A stretch of DNA of 64,000 nucleotides from Rotaria macrura (lineage: Eukaryota; Rotifera; Eurotatoria; Philodinida; Philodinidae): assembly GCA_900239685.1 (NCBI GenBank), contig OENT01000056.1, positions 111,636 through 175,635 of the forward strand, read 5' to 3'. The position numbers and the translations under genes were made by a program. Shown here piece by piece: positions 45,401-56,700 of the stretch. Position 1 is the stretch's first letter, and every line of letters begins with the position of its first letter. The notes under the pieces were generated by a model, which ran no database searches, was not told where the DNA came from, and saw nothing but the letters and a program-made list of their open reading frames with translations.

Positions 45401-45953
45401 AGTTCAGTTGTATCAGCCGTCAGAACATCGAATGCCATCTAATTGTAGTATTCCTTTGAATTCTTCGCGTAACAAACGTCTATGGAAGGAACTGAACAGT
45501 GTCATGAGAGAGAAAATGAAAAGTATTACTGTTTTTGTTTCGGACAATATAAACTTTTGGAAAGTTATTCTTGAGGGACCTGACCACACGCTTTACTTTG
45601 GCGGCCTGTGGATGTTATACATTGAATTCGGGGAACATTATCCATCATGTGCACCAAACGTGCGCTTTATCACAAATATATTTCATGCAAACATAAGTGG
45701 AGACGGAAAAATTTGCCATGAAATTTTGAACCGCGCTTGGTCAAGTGAAACATCAATGGTAACGGTCTTCGAAAATATTCTCACTTTACTTAAGGAACCG
45801 AACTTTGTCGATGCCACATCCATCGAAAAAGCGCATCTCCATGCGGAGAATTCACTGGAATACGATAAACAAGTACAGATTTGGACACAGGAATATGCTA
45901 AACGAAGTCTAGACGATCTAAAACGAGAATTCAAGCTCGTAGATGATAACTAA
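42426..45953 (+). CDS. vWA plus ubiquitin-conjugating (E2) domain fusion protein
   Basis: One uninterrupted frame of 1175 codons. Residues 1-290 are low-complexity and probably disordered, with an acidic DDDEDCSSEEE run near 200 and a proline run LPLPLPPRPL near 285-295. Residues 300-410 have hydrophobic strands that could be a ubiquitin-like fold (weak). A vWA domain spans about 770-960: VVLLDKSTSM gives the DxSxS MIDAS motif (Asp776), TCMYDAVSTA supplies the Thr region and ICISDG the late Asp. An E2 domain spans about 1015-1160: WKVILEGP, YFGGLW, YPSCAPNVRF, then HAN (1087-1089) and Cys1097 in GKICHEIL, followed by AWSSETSM and LLKEPN. The Cys is ten residues after the His, as in active E2 enzymes, but Pro of HPN is replaced by Ala. 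Predicted role: ubiquitin or ubiquitin-like transfer to partners held by the vWA; the substrate is unknown. Its lack of introns and apparently higher GC differ from the multi-exon neighbours. Start is the first ATG; a second Met lies at residue 8. Confidence 0.88.
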   Translation: MHSPGFLMSNSTRPIHYRSSVDTHDGLTQSNVATSLVLPPIGESRQVKVNPFQSRPVAANPLQYFQTNVYDSGRNTSQSNKAPPDRGRFVPSPTTESIQTSREEKESLLPKISTVSKNPSKQSRYESRLFHDDNTPPILTSNPHPKLRRTKRYITVERSTEPISQRRLTDNKEYQKKKPRQHERVSHSFCSDFDNIDGDDDEDCSSEEETSHSSAESSLGVGHRLGSSSKTSQRFLKSSRKSVPHSVESEEQTTISTTGIRNNSSRVESSPAVESIIVPQISMPTLDLPLPLPPRPLSSSMIQITLQTLIKTYTTTISNSTTMLELHQIIWDQVDFTDEKYSKMSHLLLLFNHRIHIFLEYAKNELVSEFLQLTNSLGLHSGPHFYIYAIRRKQEPEMYTYHITDDGTSNIFDDSDWWKPVLFSEHVQQRRSQSILLSNLYALELFFKRRNNSAAGINQSRTTPFFIQLRKYMFPPAILAFKHAMEGSMFWFEKPLIIDALLAVLSKKCSNMVKPTELGDCVPLLFCWLLGQCECDTSNTLPEDNYYSIELTYLNTTGQQCYFQDPITPSETNRKPIELIDKDNAKAKSSSTNVRHVDIGSLTKYLADPHKYASYLRCKSTRYCIYDPPTIELFSSAPLLAWQEKEIEGLYQSIYNICPEFTFMTKSALRSNVSDQLVLLQDCTVALVMERIYDRSAFITKNVDHLFRAYNPVGDKKRIRIKAADLYDMASSTNHNKDQSLPLHLVQNICNDADRAGAPNPHGTQPAEQITVVLLDKSTSMEDKNVSSDRTVKRTNADMSILMLGILSDNLISNRRAHAVGFIHFATSVDIQCEITRDYDEFEKALGNIVTIQQKWTCMYDAVSTAISRIKMYERDRPHEIASNCKKLIICISDGINNYGSNTFETLRDRLKIHSDIAVDFISFNSSLTSEETEKVRNFHKLCTSTGGYVYERLPLSNIQLGAMFEQDAAVSVTDREKNKYGLVEKPIRKKPVQLYQPSEHRMPSNCSIPLNSSRNKRLWKELNSVMREKMKSITVFVSDNINFWKVILEGPDHTLYFGGLWMLYIEFGEHYPSCAPNVRFITNIFHANISGDGKICHEILNRAWSSETSMVTVFENILTLLKEPNFVDATSIEKAHLHAENSLEYDKQVQIWTQEYAKRSLDDLKREFKLVDDN

Positions 45954-45956
45954 TTG

Positions 45957-47170
45957 AACAATCGAAACCTAGTGAGTAAAGAAAACTTACATTTCATTGC
46001 GAATGAAAACGAAAGTCCCTTTTTCAAAATATGTACGCATCAATTTTCTATATTAAGAAACATTAGTTTCATTTTCTACTGTTTACCATGCGAATTTGGA
46101 TGTTGATTCAATAAGTTCTTCATTCAGAACACCCAATCGAACCTACGCCTTCAACGATTCGTCTCATAATAGTTTGATCTAATTTGCGCTTAATCATACA
46201 TGGAACTGGTTTATCAACAAAAAAACATCGCCTTTCATCAATAGATAAGACATCAGGTGTGAGTTGGTACGTAGCGAGGGGAGGGGATATGGTGCGGGTG
46301 TGAGAACGGAATAATTGTAATGGTGGTAGTAGGATGTAACTGCTGGTGTATTCTTTGAGGAGATTGGCTTCAGTTTTTCTGAAAGCTGCAAGCACAATAT
46401 ATATATATATTCATGTATATATATATGCTACACTTTTGCTTAGAGCCATGTTAAAATTTCAGCGCTTCGCTGAAGTCCAGATTAACTTGGAACAAGCGTT
46501 TCGGTTGTAACTTCGTCTCTAGATATTTTCAAAAATTTTCGTATAGATTGTTGACAGCATCTTCTGTTTGGATGAAGAACTGGTTTTATGACAAGCAATA
46601 GTTGAAATGAAGCTAAATACTTAAGAATAAAACCATTTTCCATATTTTCTCTTACGTTTCGATAAGAAGAAAGAGATCTCTCATGCTTAACTATGACCAC
46701 TTCCTCAAGCATGACAGAGTCAGATTCTGAGCCTTTCATGCCTGACTTGATTTCTGTGTTGACACTACAGTCGATTGCGATATCGAAACTACCACTTGTA
46801 AGAGTATTGCTCAGGTCGAAAAATCCAGTGACCTGAATATCATCAGGTTTGCCGGAAACAGACTCAAATCAATAGAATTCAATCAGAACTTAGTCGTATC
46901 TACGGGGATTTCATATCGAAATCCGAGTCGTTGAATTCTCCTTGACATCCCGAAGAATTCTGTCGGTTTTAACACGATCTCACAGAATCCAATGGCTTAG
47001 CTTCATAATGGGTGATCATAAATTTTAAACGAAATGTAACAGCAGAAAGTTCAATAGTAGGTGTGTCTGTCGAAGCATGAAAGTAGGCGCAATTCAAAAA
47101 TTTTCCATATAAATACAAATATCTGGCTTTCTTGAGACGTTATTTTCTGCTCTGGTTCGAATACCAACTA
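45957..47170. other. Intergenic; AT microsatellite
   Basis: No supported gene. A TATATATA tract lies at 46398-46425. Near 46774 CAGGTCGAAAAATCC resembles the CCCAGGTCGA terminus, but no partner end is evident. Confidence 0.45.
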
Positions 47171-47459
47171 CCCAGGAAGAACAATCCGACAGTCGGATCC
47201 TGTTGGATCCTAGCGGAAAATTATCGGATTTTATCGGATCTGATGGTAATTCCTCGGAAGTTGTCGGAATCCTTGGTATTGGATTCCGACAGAAAGTGGT
47301 CGGATGTTGGAAAGTGTCGGAATGACCCGGATCCTGCCGGAACCCTGAAAATCCACCACTTTCCGACATCCGACAACTTCCTGTCGGAATCCAATACCAA
47401 GGATTCCGACGGATTCCGACAAATTCCCACCGGATCCGATGGGGTGAGTTCGACCTGGG
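47171..47459. mobile_element. TA-flanked CCCAGG foldback MITE, GGATCC/TCCGACA subfamily
   Basis: CCCAGG to CCTGGG with TA on both outer sides (47169-47170, 47460-47461). The arms pair through AATCCGACAG, GGATCCGATGG-like and CCTTGGTATTGGATTCCGAC segments, with the hinge near 47310. Closely related to the 33274-33542 copy along most of its length, so the two derive from a recent common source. No coding capacity. Confidence 0.85.
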
Positions 47460-47464
47460 TACTC

Positions 47465-47890
47465 TTGACGCTTAATTCGCTGAATTTCAATTGGGAGGGT
47501 GGTGGTGTAGACGTGGGCGTGGGTATGCTTTTTTTGTTTCTTATATTTTTACCTTAATTGCATCTTCACTTCACAAAGCATTTTTGTAAGTTCGGGAAGA
47601 AGCCGATTTTTTTTCTGAGTCAAAAGCGTTAACTTAATCTTCATGAAGTTAAGCTAAAAATGATAGTGACATTAGAAGTGTGAGAAAAACTTCATTTACA
47701 TAACAATCTAGACTTTTTCAAATTCTTTTTCTTTGAGGAAAGTATTAGGCATGTTTTTCATGTTTTGGATTGTTCTTAATATATTTATTATAGGTTACTA
47801 ATAAAAAGTAACTTTTTACAAAGTAAAATTGCACATTTGAAAACAATTTTAACAGACAACATTAAAATGATTGCACACAAGTGAATTGCA
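47465..47890. other. Spacer between two CCCAGG elements
   Basis: Starts with a GGTGGTGTAGACGTGGGCGTGGG patch, then plain AT-rich DNA. No gene seen. Confidence 0.45.
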
Positions 47891-47893
47891 CTA

Positions 47894-48271
47894 CCCAGGT
47901 CGACGATTACGGACTCCATCAACAAGCGTTTACGACCGTATTTCTTCGTAATACATGGCTCAGTATTACGATCGTATTTCTCCGTGTCGTATACGAAGGT
48001 ATACCGTCTTTTCCGATCGCAAACGATCTTAGTAATAGATCGTATTTTACCGTAAACGATCGATGCACGACAAAGTGTTGGGTTTTCATCAAGATCATGA
48101 TAATCATCAATTTTCTTGTTCCCGTAGATGACCGTATTTTACCGTGCCCGATCCGGAGAAATACGGTCGTAATACTGAGCCATGTATTACGCTGAAATAC
48201 GGCAAAATACGCTCACGGTGGCCGTATTAAGATGTATATGGTCGTTAACGATCGTGAGGATTCGACCTGGG
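47894..48271. mobile_element. TA-flanked CCCAGG foldback MITE, TACGG subfamily
   Basis: CCCAGGTCGACGATTACGG at the left and ATTCGACCTGGG at the right, with TA immediately outside (47892-47893, 48272-48273). The interior arms of TACGGTCGTA-type words include AATACATGGCTCAGTATTAC and its reverse complement GTAATACTGAGCCATGTATT, an exact 20-bp stem. The ends match those of the 47171 element although the interiors share nothing. Confidence 0.85.
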
Positions 48272-48273
48272 TA

Positions 48274-49728
48274 TTATTTATGATTCTCACTTTGCGCTTT
48301 CTTTTCCTTCAAGCCGTATCGTTTTGAGTCGATATTATCTTATGTCTTTCCCTAGTAGGGTAATATTATCCATATGTGACTATTTACAGTGTAAGACAAC
48401 ACATAGCAAAGAGCCCGTATTTCTTCGCATCTGTATGGCCAGTATTACGGCCACAGGTATACTAGAATACTACAACATCGGGGTATTTCAACATAATTTT
48501 TAAAGGTATATTACTGTACCGTATACGTCCGTAATACTGACAGTGTTAATAAAGTGTCATTTACGACAAAACTACGGTTATTTACTGTAACTCATAATTA
48601 TAGACATGGACTATTTCATATGAACATCAACCTTGAATAATAGAAAGTGAATGAACATCCATATCATGATCAGTTCAATCAAATTGTATTCACTCATTTT
48701 AACATTGTCAGGCGAAGTTGTGCGCCCCAACGAAACTTGCGAGACGGGACAATGTAGAACTTGTCTTTTTACAATCAAAAAGTTGTAAATTTATTAAAGA
48801 GAAATAAATACATGATATAAATCCCACTTTTCAAGTATAAATGCATGCAAACATACTCTTGCAGCTATAACCAGATCAATAAATCCAATATCGAATCCAA
48901 TCAATCGACGAGATCTTATCGAAAGTCGAGAGATATAACCATTAACGGGTCCTGCAGCTCAATACTGTACAATAAGTTTAGTACTAATAAGTACTTGGCG
49001 TCAACAGCAGAAATCGATCAGAATCCTGAGTTAAATTTCGACAAATGTTAATAGATAGATTAGATCAGATTTCAACACTAGTCTTCGAAATTTCATTCCA
49101 ACTTCTGATTTACAACTGAATTGCGTCAGCTCTATAGAAATTTACTTTCGATCCTATTGGATCTGATAGTATGTAATTGTCGAAAGTGATTCTTTTGGGT
49201 ATACAGATTTAGAGGAAAACTATATATATTTAGCACAGAATATGTGTATGAAATCTATGAAAAATTTCTATATCTATCCATGCATAAATAAATAGAGTAA
49301 AACTCGTCGACACCACCTTACAACTATCAAATTGATTATGTTGAAAACGACTTGATTCAACAATTAAAAGTATTTAATTCGAGATCTATGGTAGAATATA
49401 AGATTTTATCGAAGTATTTGAAGTCACTAATGTTCATCATTATTGCTGACTGAATCAATACGATATGAGCAGGTTCACACAAGAAACGGCTATCTGATTC
49501 ATATATCCATTCTAACATTTGTCTTACAAATACATAATGATAAGAATGAAATCAGAGAAGCAACCGTGTATTTGTATTGAAAAACAAAATATACATACAG
49601 TAAAAGAACGAACAACAAATTAACTTAGGATCGATAAAAACGCAACTTTCCGATTTCTAAAAACGTTTTACCTATGAGAGCTACCAAGAATCGATCAGAA
49701 AAAAAACATGATTGCATGCAGCAATGTA
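48274..49728. other. Intergenic; decayed TACGG repeat at 48405-48560
   Basis: CCCGTATTTCTTCGCATCTG, GTATGGCCAGTATTACGG and TACGTCCGTAATACTGAC at 48411-48545 are degenerate cousins of the preceding element, probably an older copy without recognisable ends. The rest shows no gene; the final part is likely the 3' flank of the C2 gene. Confidence 0.45.
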
Positions 49729-50121
49729 TTATGTGAGAGAATCATTCGCAGTAAAATTCATTTTGACATGAATTTCACCACGAGATGACAGTCCAATGTG
49801 TGTTGGTAATTTGATCCATTCGTCGAATTCATCACCATCGAAGACCTTTTTCATATTGGCTTTACATTTACCAATTGTATCTCTACCAATAAGATCAGCA
49901 TCATAGACATCAAAATGTATAGTACCACTGGAGCCTTTGTGAATATTGAAGGTGAATCGTTCGTTCCATACTGGATTATTCGAATTTTTAATTGTAATTG
50001 TACGCTGTTTATACTTTTTGTCCATGTAAATTTCAACGTACGCATCATTTTCACCGAAAAAATCACAATTTTTCAGACTACGTCCTTCTAGAATGGTTAC
50101 TTCCAGCACACCTGCAGGCAT
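49729..50121 (-). CDS. Small single-C2-domain protein
   Basis: 130 codons, one exon. The protein is essentially one C2 domain: GVLEVTILEGRSL opens the fold, NDAYVEIYMD is the first calcium-loop region, then KNSNNPVWNERFTF (the NPxWNExF signature) and FDVYDAD followed by GRDTIGK, the second calcium loop. Asp and Asn residues at the loop positions are largely kept, so calcium-dependent phospholipid binding is plausible. No membrane segment or second domain, so it resembles the small stand-alone C2 proteins of plants, protists and invertebrates. Start at the ATG 50119-50121, immediately before the domain. A GA microsatellite and a TATATAAG box-like sequence lie about 80-110 bp upstream. Confidence 0.88.
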   Translation of the reverse strand: MPAGVLEVTILEGRSLKNCDFFGENDAYVEIYMDKKYKQRTITIKNSNNPVWNERFTFNIHKGSSGTIHFDVYDADLIGRDTIGKCKANMKKVFDGDEFDEWIKLPTHIGLSSRGEIHVKMNFTANDSLT

Positions 50122-53100
50122 ATTGTTGCTAACGATAGATGACCGTATGAACTAAATGGAATAATATTCGACTGTCTAGTGTTTCGTTTCAAATCTCAAT
50201 TTTATATAAGCAGAGAGAGAGAGAGAGAGAAGCATGGGTTCTCTTCTAGCATCGTTTCTCTGTACTCCTACTCTTGACATGATTCATATTCCTTTTTTAT
50301 AGCTTATGAATCATTTACCAATTCAAGTTAATAATGGAGATGAATCAAGATCGATCGAACTATGGCTTCATATTCCAGTGGATTATTTAATTTGATAGAA
50401 TTTGTAGCTAACGAATTAGTTTAGATGCAGAATCATGTCAAATGATTCCGTAACGCTTACAAGTTACTTTTGAATCGAACGCTAGAATTGACTTGCAAGA
50501 CATAGTTTCATATTGTACAAATAATAGCATGATTTTATTGCTGAACTCCTGATAGTTGAAGTAATAGTAATACTTACAAGTAAAAGTGACATTTAATGTC
50601 AACGTCTATCTTACTGACAGATCATGAGTATTTTCTCAGTAATTCTCAATAGCACAATTCGAAAAAACGATAGAAAAGAAAAATATCTAGTAATTTATAT
50701 AGAGAGTACCGTATCAAAGATGTAACTTTTTTAGCACTCGTATATTCAATAATACAATTTGTGAGTGATATTGAGATTGATTTATTTCCCATGATTTTAT
50801 TAATTCTTTGGACATTTATTTAACGAATAAAAACCAATTGAAACTGCTGTAAACAAGGATGCTGCAACTATTGATGGCATTTCATTCAATATATTTTCGT
50901 TCCTATTAAATTGTACAGAATATCTTCATACAAAATCGAAATTTTCAATGAATCATGCAATATTCTACTACTACTACGTCGGATAGTGTCATTTTGTAAC
51001 AAACTCGAAAAACGCTAAATCAATTGACATGTTTACTGTTCTTTTTTTTCTCAATTTCCACGGGTACATCATGAAAATTTATCAAGTGAGTGCATGTATG
51101 AAAGACGAAGAATGAGTAAATGTTGCAGGTAAAGGTAAATAGAAAGCATGGAATCGAACACTTAAATCATCAGTGAGACGAATAATTATACGAATAAATG
51201 ATTCAATAACGATTTTTCAAATGAATTGTGTTACGCGAAAACAACTTTCCAACTTATACGTCATTTATGATTCACTTTTCTTCTACTAATATTATGTAGA
51301 CTGTGAATTAAAACAGAAATGGACGTTATATTTCACTTGCAATGTCTGATGTACTGCACATATCTAGAGAATATGTTGAAGATATCGTTTTCATATAATT
51401 CACAAGTATCAAAATAATATCGAAGATTTATAATTGTCAACGATTCATTCGCTTATTGTCTATATCATTTGATTTTATTGCTATCGATAGTCTTAATCAA
51501 TATCTGCATAAGAAATGTCGACAACGAAACTATCTTATACAACTAGGAAAGGAGCCGACAAAAAAACCAACTTGGTTACTATTAACACTGAAATCATGTA
51601 AACTGAAAAATCTTTTACGAAAAACATGCCAACAAAGTCTACAGATATTATTAACAGATATATTTCATTGATACTACAATGATAATCATATTCAACACTT
51701 AAAATGAAGTACCTTGTAAACGTGAAAAACTCAATTATTTCGAGAGAAGGGCACGGCCAAGGATCAGCGCTCGCGTCTGGGGAAGTTTTAAAATTGGAAA
51801 GCGATAGAGAACGTTCCGAAAATCGGAAGTTTGTTATCAACAGAATATCAAACTTGTTGTAAACTGCGAGAGGAGGGATATAAAACCCAATTTTTCTCCC
51901 CACACATGTTAAAATAAAATTCGGTCGACGAATTTCATCCAAAACTTATAGTTCTTTTACGTTTTTACATTTCATTTTTGTCTGAAAAATAGCCGAAAGG
52001 TTTTATGAGATTTATTTTAAGAATAAAACTAATATATTGGAAAGATAAGACAGCTTTTATAGTGCTCATGTATCAGAAAAGCAGACCAGTTTTATCTTTA
52101 TGGTTTGAAATGGTAAGCTATGAAACTTTCTTCTGCAGACATTAAAGAAAATATGAAATTCCGAAACAAAATGAAATTCGGAAACGAGCGATATTTTAAG
52201 CTTTTTTATTTGATGAAGGAAAAGTGGATCAGAAGAGACCTGATATTCTACCAGGTTCTTAGCAGCTCAAAAACTTTTGAATGCAACATTCATTTGAATT
52301 CTTCGTTCTTTCGTATAAAAATGATTTTCTCCTAGTCACCCCAAAAAAGATTACATTTTTTTGAAATTCCTTAACGGTTACTTTTTGTGATATGACTCTG
52401 TTGCAGTAGAAGAGAAACGAATGAAATCTTTATTGGTGTTAGATCTAAACAAGCTCTATTTTTGATAAAAATTTCCGAAAGTTTGCTTATATTACAAAGA
52501 AGTTACCAAGACTTCGATCTCAAAAACTGAAATTCCGTAACGCTTGGCCGTGCCGAGAAAGAATTCACATGACTAATTACAAAACTTATGAATCTTCATG
52601 GAACATAATTACTTGACTGGTATTCCTTCACTCTCGTTGTCAGAAGCAAATAGCTGGTCACTCTTTAAACATGTCATATTGGTTTTCGTGCGAAAATTAA
52701 TTTTGTAAAAGAATTAATACATTAAGCAAAACCTTGTTGATAACATAATTCCTATGTTTTGTTCATAGAGTTACAGTAGCCGGTCAGTCAAATTTTAACC
52801 ATATTTTTCATAAGAATTCATAGTTCTTCTGTCATGTCACATGTGTCCTGTTTAACAGCATTGCTATGTTTCATTGTCTCGGAACGATTGGTCATTCAAT
52901 CATTACATAGTACTTCACCGTTAATCTTATAATACGATTATCATGAAAGTTCAGTAAGAGTTCGAATTATCATTTTAATGAATTATCAAATGAAGAAGAA
53001 GCGAGACTTCTAAAAATTGCTCATTATTGAGAATTGAGAGATGTAAGCGTACGATGATGATGAAATTTTTCAATTTCATAATATAAAGTAGATCCGATAA

Positions 53101-53731
53101 TTTTGTGCATCATTTTAGTTTTACTACCAATTACATGATGGTGACGGAATCATCATGACACGGCTTAACTACTCTTTTTAGTTTTCTAACTATTTGGATT
53201 TATATTTTTGATGAATAAAGAATGAATCTTTGCCATTTTCTAGATCAATAAATCCGAGATGCTTCCTTTTTTTGTTACTACATAATCTATATCTAATTCA
53301 CTGATGAGTTCTTGTTCTTTTCAGGTTTATGATTTTATTTCATAAGCAAAATAGTTACAGTCACTATTCACAGAAAAAACAAAAAAATATTCCTTCAAAG
53401 TAGACAAGATTTTTTGGTTATTAAACCCATGTTATAGACGATTGTTTAATCTAGTTTGTGACATAAAAATCAATATGCTATTGACAATTGTAATTTTTCA
53501 CGTAATTTGATTGAAGAACGAATACATGTAATTATAATCTGATAGTATAAGTTTAACTCTCGTATATACATTTATTTTAATGTATTCTTTTTTTAATCGA
53601 AATGATTCAATGCTGGATTAAATATGGAAAGAATTCAATTTTGAAAAAATAAAACAAACAGATGCACGATTATAAATGAAAAAAAAGAACAGAATGAAAA
53701 AAACGAGAAAGACCATGACTAGTTTGAATTT
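50122..53731. other. Intergenic, no gene recognised
   Basis: A (GA)n tract at 50212-50230 lies in the C2 upstream region. The word GGGCACGGCCAAG near 51749 and its inverse CTTGGCCGTGCCG at about 52538-52550 bracket 0.8 kb that also contains several GAAATTCCGTAACG-type words; this may be another old foldback. Frames here are short and have no motif. The last 500 bp are probably 3' flank of the NHLRC2-like gene. Confidence 0.4.
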
Positions 53732-56700
53732 TTATATTTCTGTTTGATCAATTTTAATGATAAATTCAATTATGGAATCAGTTTGATTAATCGGTTGTAT
53801 GATACCACTCATCATTGAACATTTTTCATCTTTGCATACCCTTAATTCATATTTAAGATGTGCTACTTGTTTATCGCGTGGAACATAATCCAAAAGTATT
53901 TGATCAGTTGTATGACTTCCTAACTCACCATCGCATAATTTAAAACCATCTATCAAAGTTCAGTGCACATATTAGATCTTATTTAAATACAAATTTTAAA
54001 CAAAAAAAAATATCTTCTACCTTCATCTTCGATAGTCCATGTACCAGTATTACCTTCTCGCAATTGAAATGGATCGGCTAGAAGAATACTTAAATAAGCT
54101 TGTTTCGAACAGAATGATCGTTCTTCATTTAATGTTTCACTTAAATCAAATCGATGCTAGAAGTAAATAATAGATTATTTTGATTATACAACCAAAGCAA
54201 AACTCGTTTCAGATGTATTAAAAAAAATAGTTTTTTGTTTTTCTAAACTACGCAACATTTGAGATAATTCTACAAGACCAAACATTAACTTTTGAATTGA
54301 ACTCGATTTTTGCAATATGCCTACGAGAAATGACTAATGTTGGAAATTTCAATGTCTCGACACTAAAATAAAATAGTCAAGAAGAAAAGATTGATTGTGC
54401 ATGCACACATCTGTTCACTATTTATTTCAATGTTGGGACTTAACCTTCGAAAGAGCGTCGTATGAATGTTTTTAATGAAAGGTGCACTCAATGGATTTTG
54501 ACCCTTTCTCTTATCAACCATGATCTAAGAAAGGCAGCAGTGCTAAAACATAGAACACAGAAGAGATCCAACAAACTAATATCAACTATCCAATTTTCAA
54601 TTTTCTTTTTATCAAGATTTCCTGCATTAAGAGCAATATTTCACTTACTCGAACAATAGTTTCATGATCGAGATCAATTCGTTTGATAAGTGAATTATTT
54701 TTATCAACTACATACATAAAATGATCAAATATAGCTAATCCATAAGGTTCATTAAATTTTGCTGAATTAGTTTCTCCACGTTGCTTTTTCTTATCAGTAT
54801 CAATTACAAAATAACGTGAACATAATAAAGTTTTCATATCAACACATTTTAATTTATTATTAAATGTATCTGTTATATATAATTTTGATGATGGATAATG
54901 AAATGCAATGCCAACTGGATATTGTAATTTAACATTATGACCACTACCATCCAGATCTCCAAATGCTGCGAGATTCTTTTTTTGACAAGAAAGACTCATT
55001 ACTTCAATTTTAGAAATGAATTTTGTCTTACAGTTGGATCAGTATTCCCACCGACTAAATTGGCAACATGTCCATCTTGCAGTGTAACAATGCGAATACT
55101 CGAACTATTACTATCGGCAATGAATAGAGCTTGTTCACCATTCATCAAACCATTACAAATACCACGTGGTGATGCTAATGAAGCAGTCATTGGCTCGAAA
55201 CTATTTCGATTTTCTTCAAGACCACTTCCAATTATTGCTGAACATGAAGCCTTTTGTAATACACTGATAAAGAAAAATACGATGATTATTCTGACAGTTT
55301 TTCAAAAGAAAAAAAGGGAAGTGTTTCACATACACATCATTCCACCACCGAGTTTCTTCAAAGGCATATGCCCATATTTGATGATGACCAGTCATTGAAA
55401 TCATTAGTACCATTTTATGATCGACTATCAGATTAAGAAAAACACTATATCATGTTTATTGATTTGTTATTTTGAGAAAAATTCAAGTATTGTTCTCATG
55501 TGCTAGAGCGTGAACAAGTCAGTGAAACGAAAACGATTTAGCTCACTTCGATCCACATGTGATTCAAAAGCAGTGGAAACAATCGAATAGTTTAAATTCA
55601 GCATGATATAATATCTATTGGCACTCATAAGATCTTTTAGTATTCCAAAGTCGATATCACAATACGAACAAATTAGAGACATGTCTCTTCTACGAAACAC
55701 TCTTATTTTTACTTCGACATAAAGTTACTCTAAATACTACAGACATGGATAAGTTCTTTCATGTTATTAACATTAGAAAAACTAGTTTCAAATGAAGAAA
55801 ACCATTCGTAACTATTTATTTTCTCAAAATTTTTTAAAGCTGCTTCCTTCTCGCATCATGAATTATTTTTTTTTGGAAAAAAATTGATATTTCTCGTGGG
55901 AAAAATACATTCACATGCTATCAGATATCGAAGTTAATTATCAACGAAATTGTTCGATTGATGATTGAAAGAAAAAGAAGTCATATAATCCTATTAGACA
56001 ATGTTGAGCTTCTCCCCAACAGTAGGAGCGGATTCTTTTCCCATAGATTCCACACGATCAATGATATCATGATATTTCATGGCTTTTAAGCAGAAGATCT
56101 TACCTGGTGATTCTGTAATACACAAATCCCATGGTGAAGCAATAGGTTGTTGAGTTTTTTTAAGACCACCTATCTTATCAGATCCTAAACGGCCAGTGCC
56201 AATCAAGGTCATTACACGACGTGAGTTGGGCTCAAACTAAATATTTTATTTCGATAGTGAGAGATTTTCATTTCTGTTTTAAAAGTCTTATCTTCCTACC
56301 ACACGTATAGCATGATTATTCGTATCGGCAATATAAATACAATTATTGAATTCTACAAGACCATGTGGTGCATCAAACTCCGACTGTTCTATATCACCGT
56401 CGGCTAAACCAGTATGACCATTACCAACAATGTCCTAAAAAACTTATTTTATTCTATGAATATTCAATAAATCAATTTACAAGAACTCTTCCATCAATTT
56501 CACAGAAAAGTAATTGATTTGAACCGGTAAATGAAATACATATTTGTCCATTTGTAGTCACACATATATGACTTGGATATGTAAATTTCTTTGTTTTCGG
56601 AACTATAGAATAGACTTTGTTTTTAAAATGCCAATTGACAGAAAAAAACAAACAGTTTAAATATCTTTACCTGTACTAATTGTAGAAATATCGACTGATG

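Noticed and set aside
42513..45934. Multiple frames on the other strand and other phases
   Set aside because: Shadows of the 1175-codon vWA-E2 gene; none has domain signal.
47150..47165. GGTTCGAATACC as a tRNA T-arm
   Set aside because: Surrounding bases do not fold into a tRNA; a chance match.
51535..51942. 135-codon minus-strand frame
   Set aside because: Mixed composition, no domain, and overlaps a GGCACGGCCA inverted pair; more likely repeat-derived.
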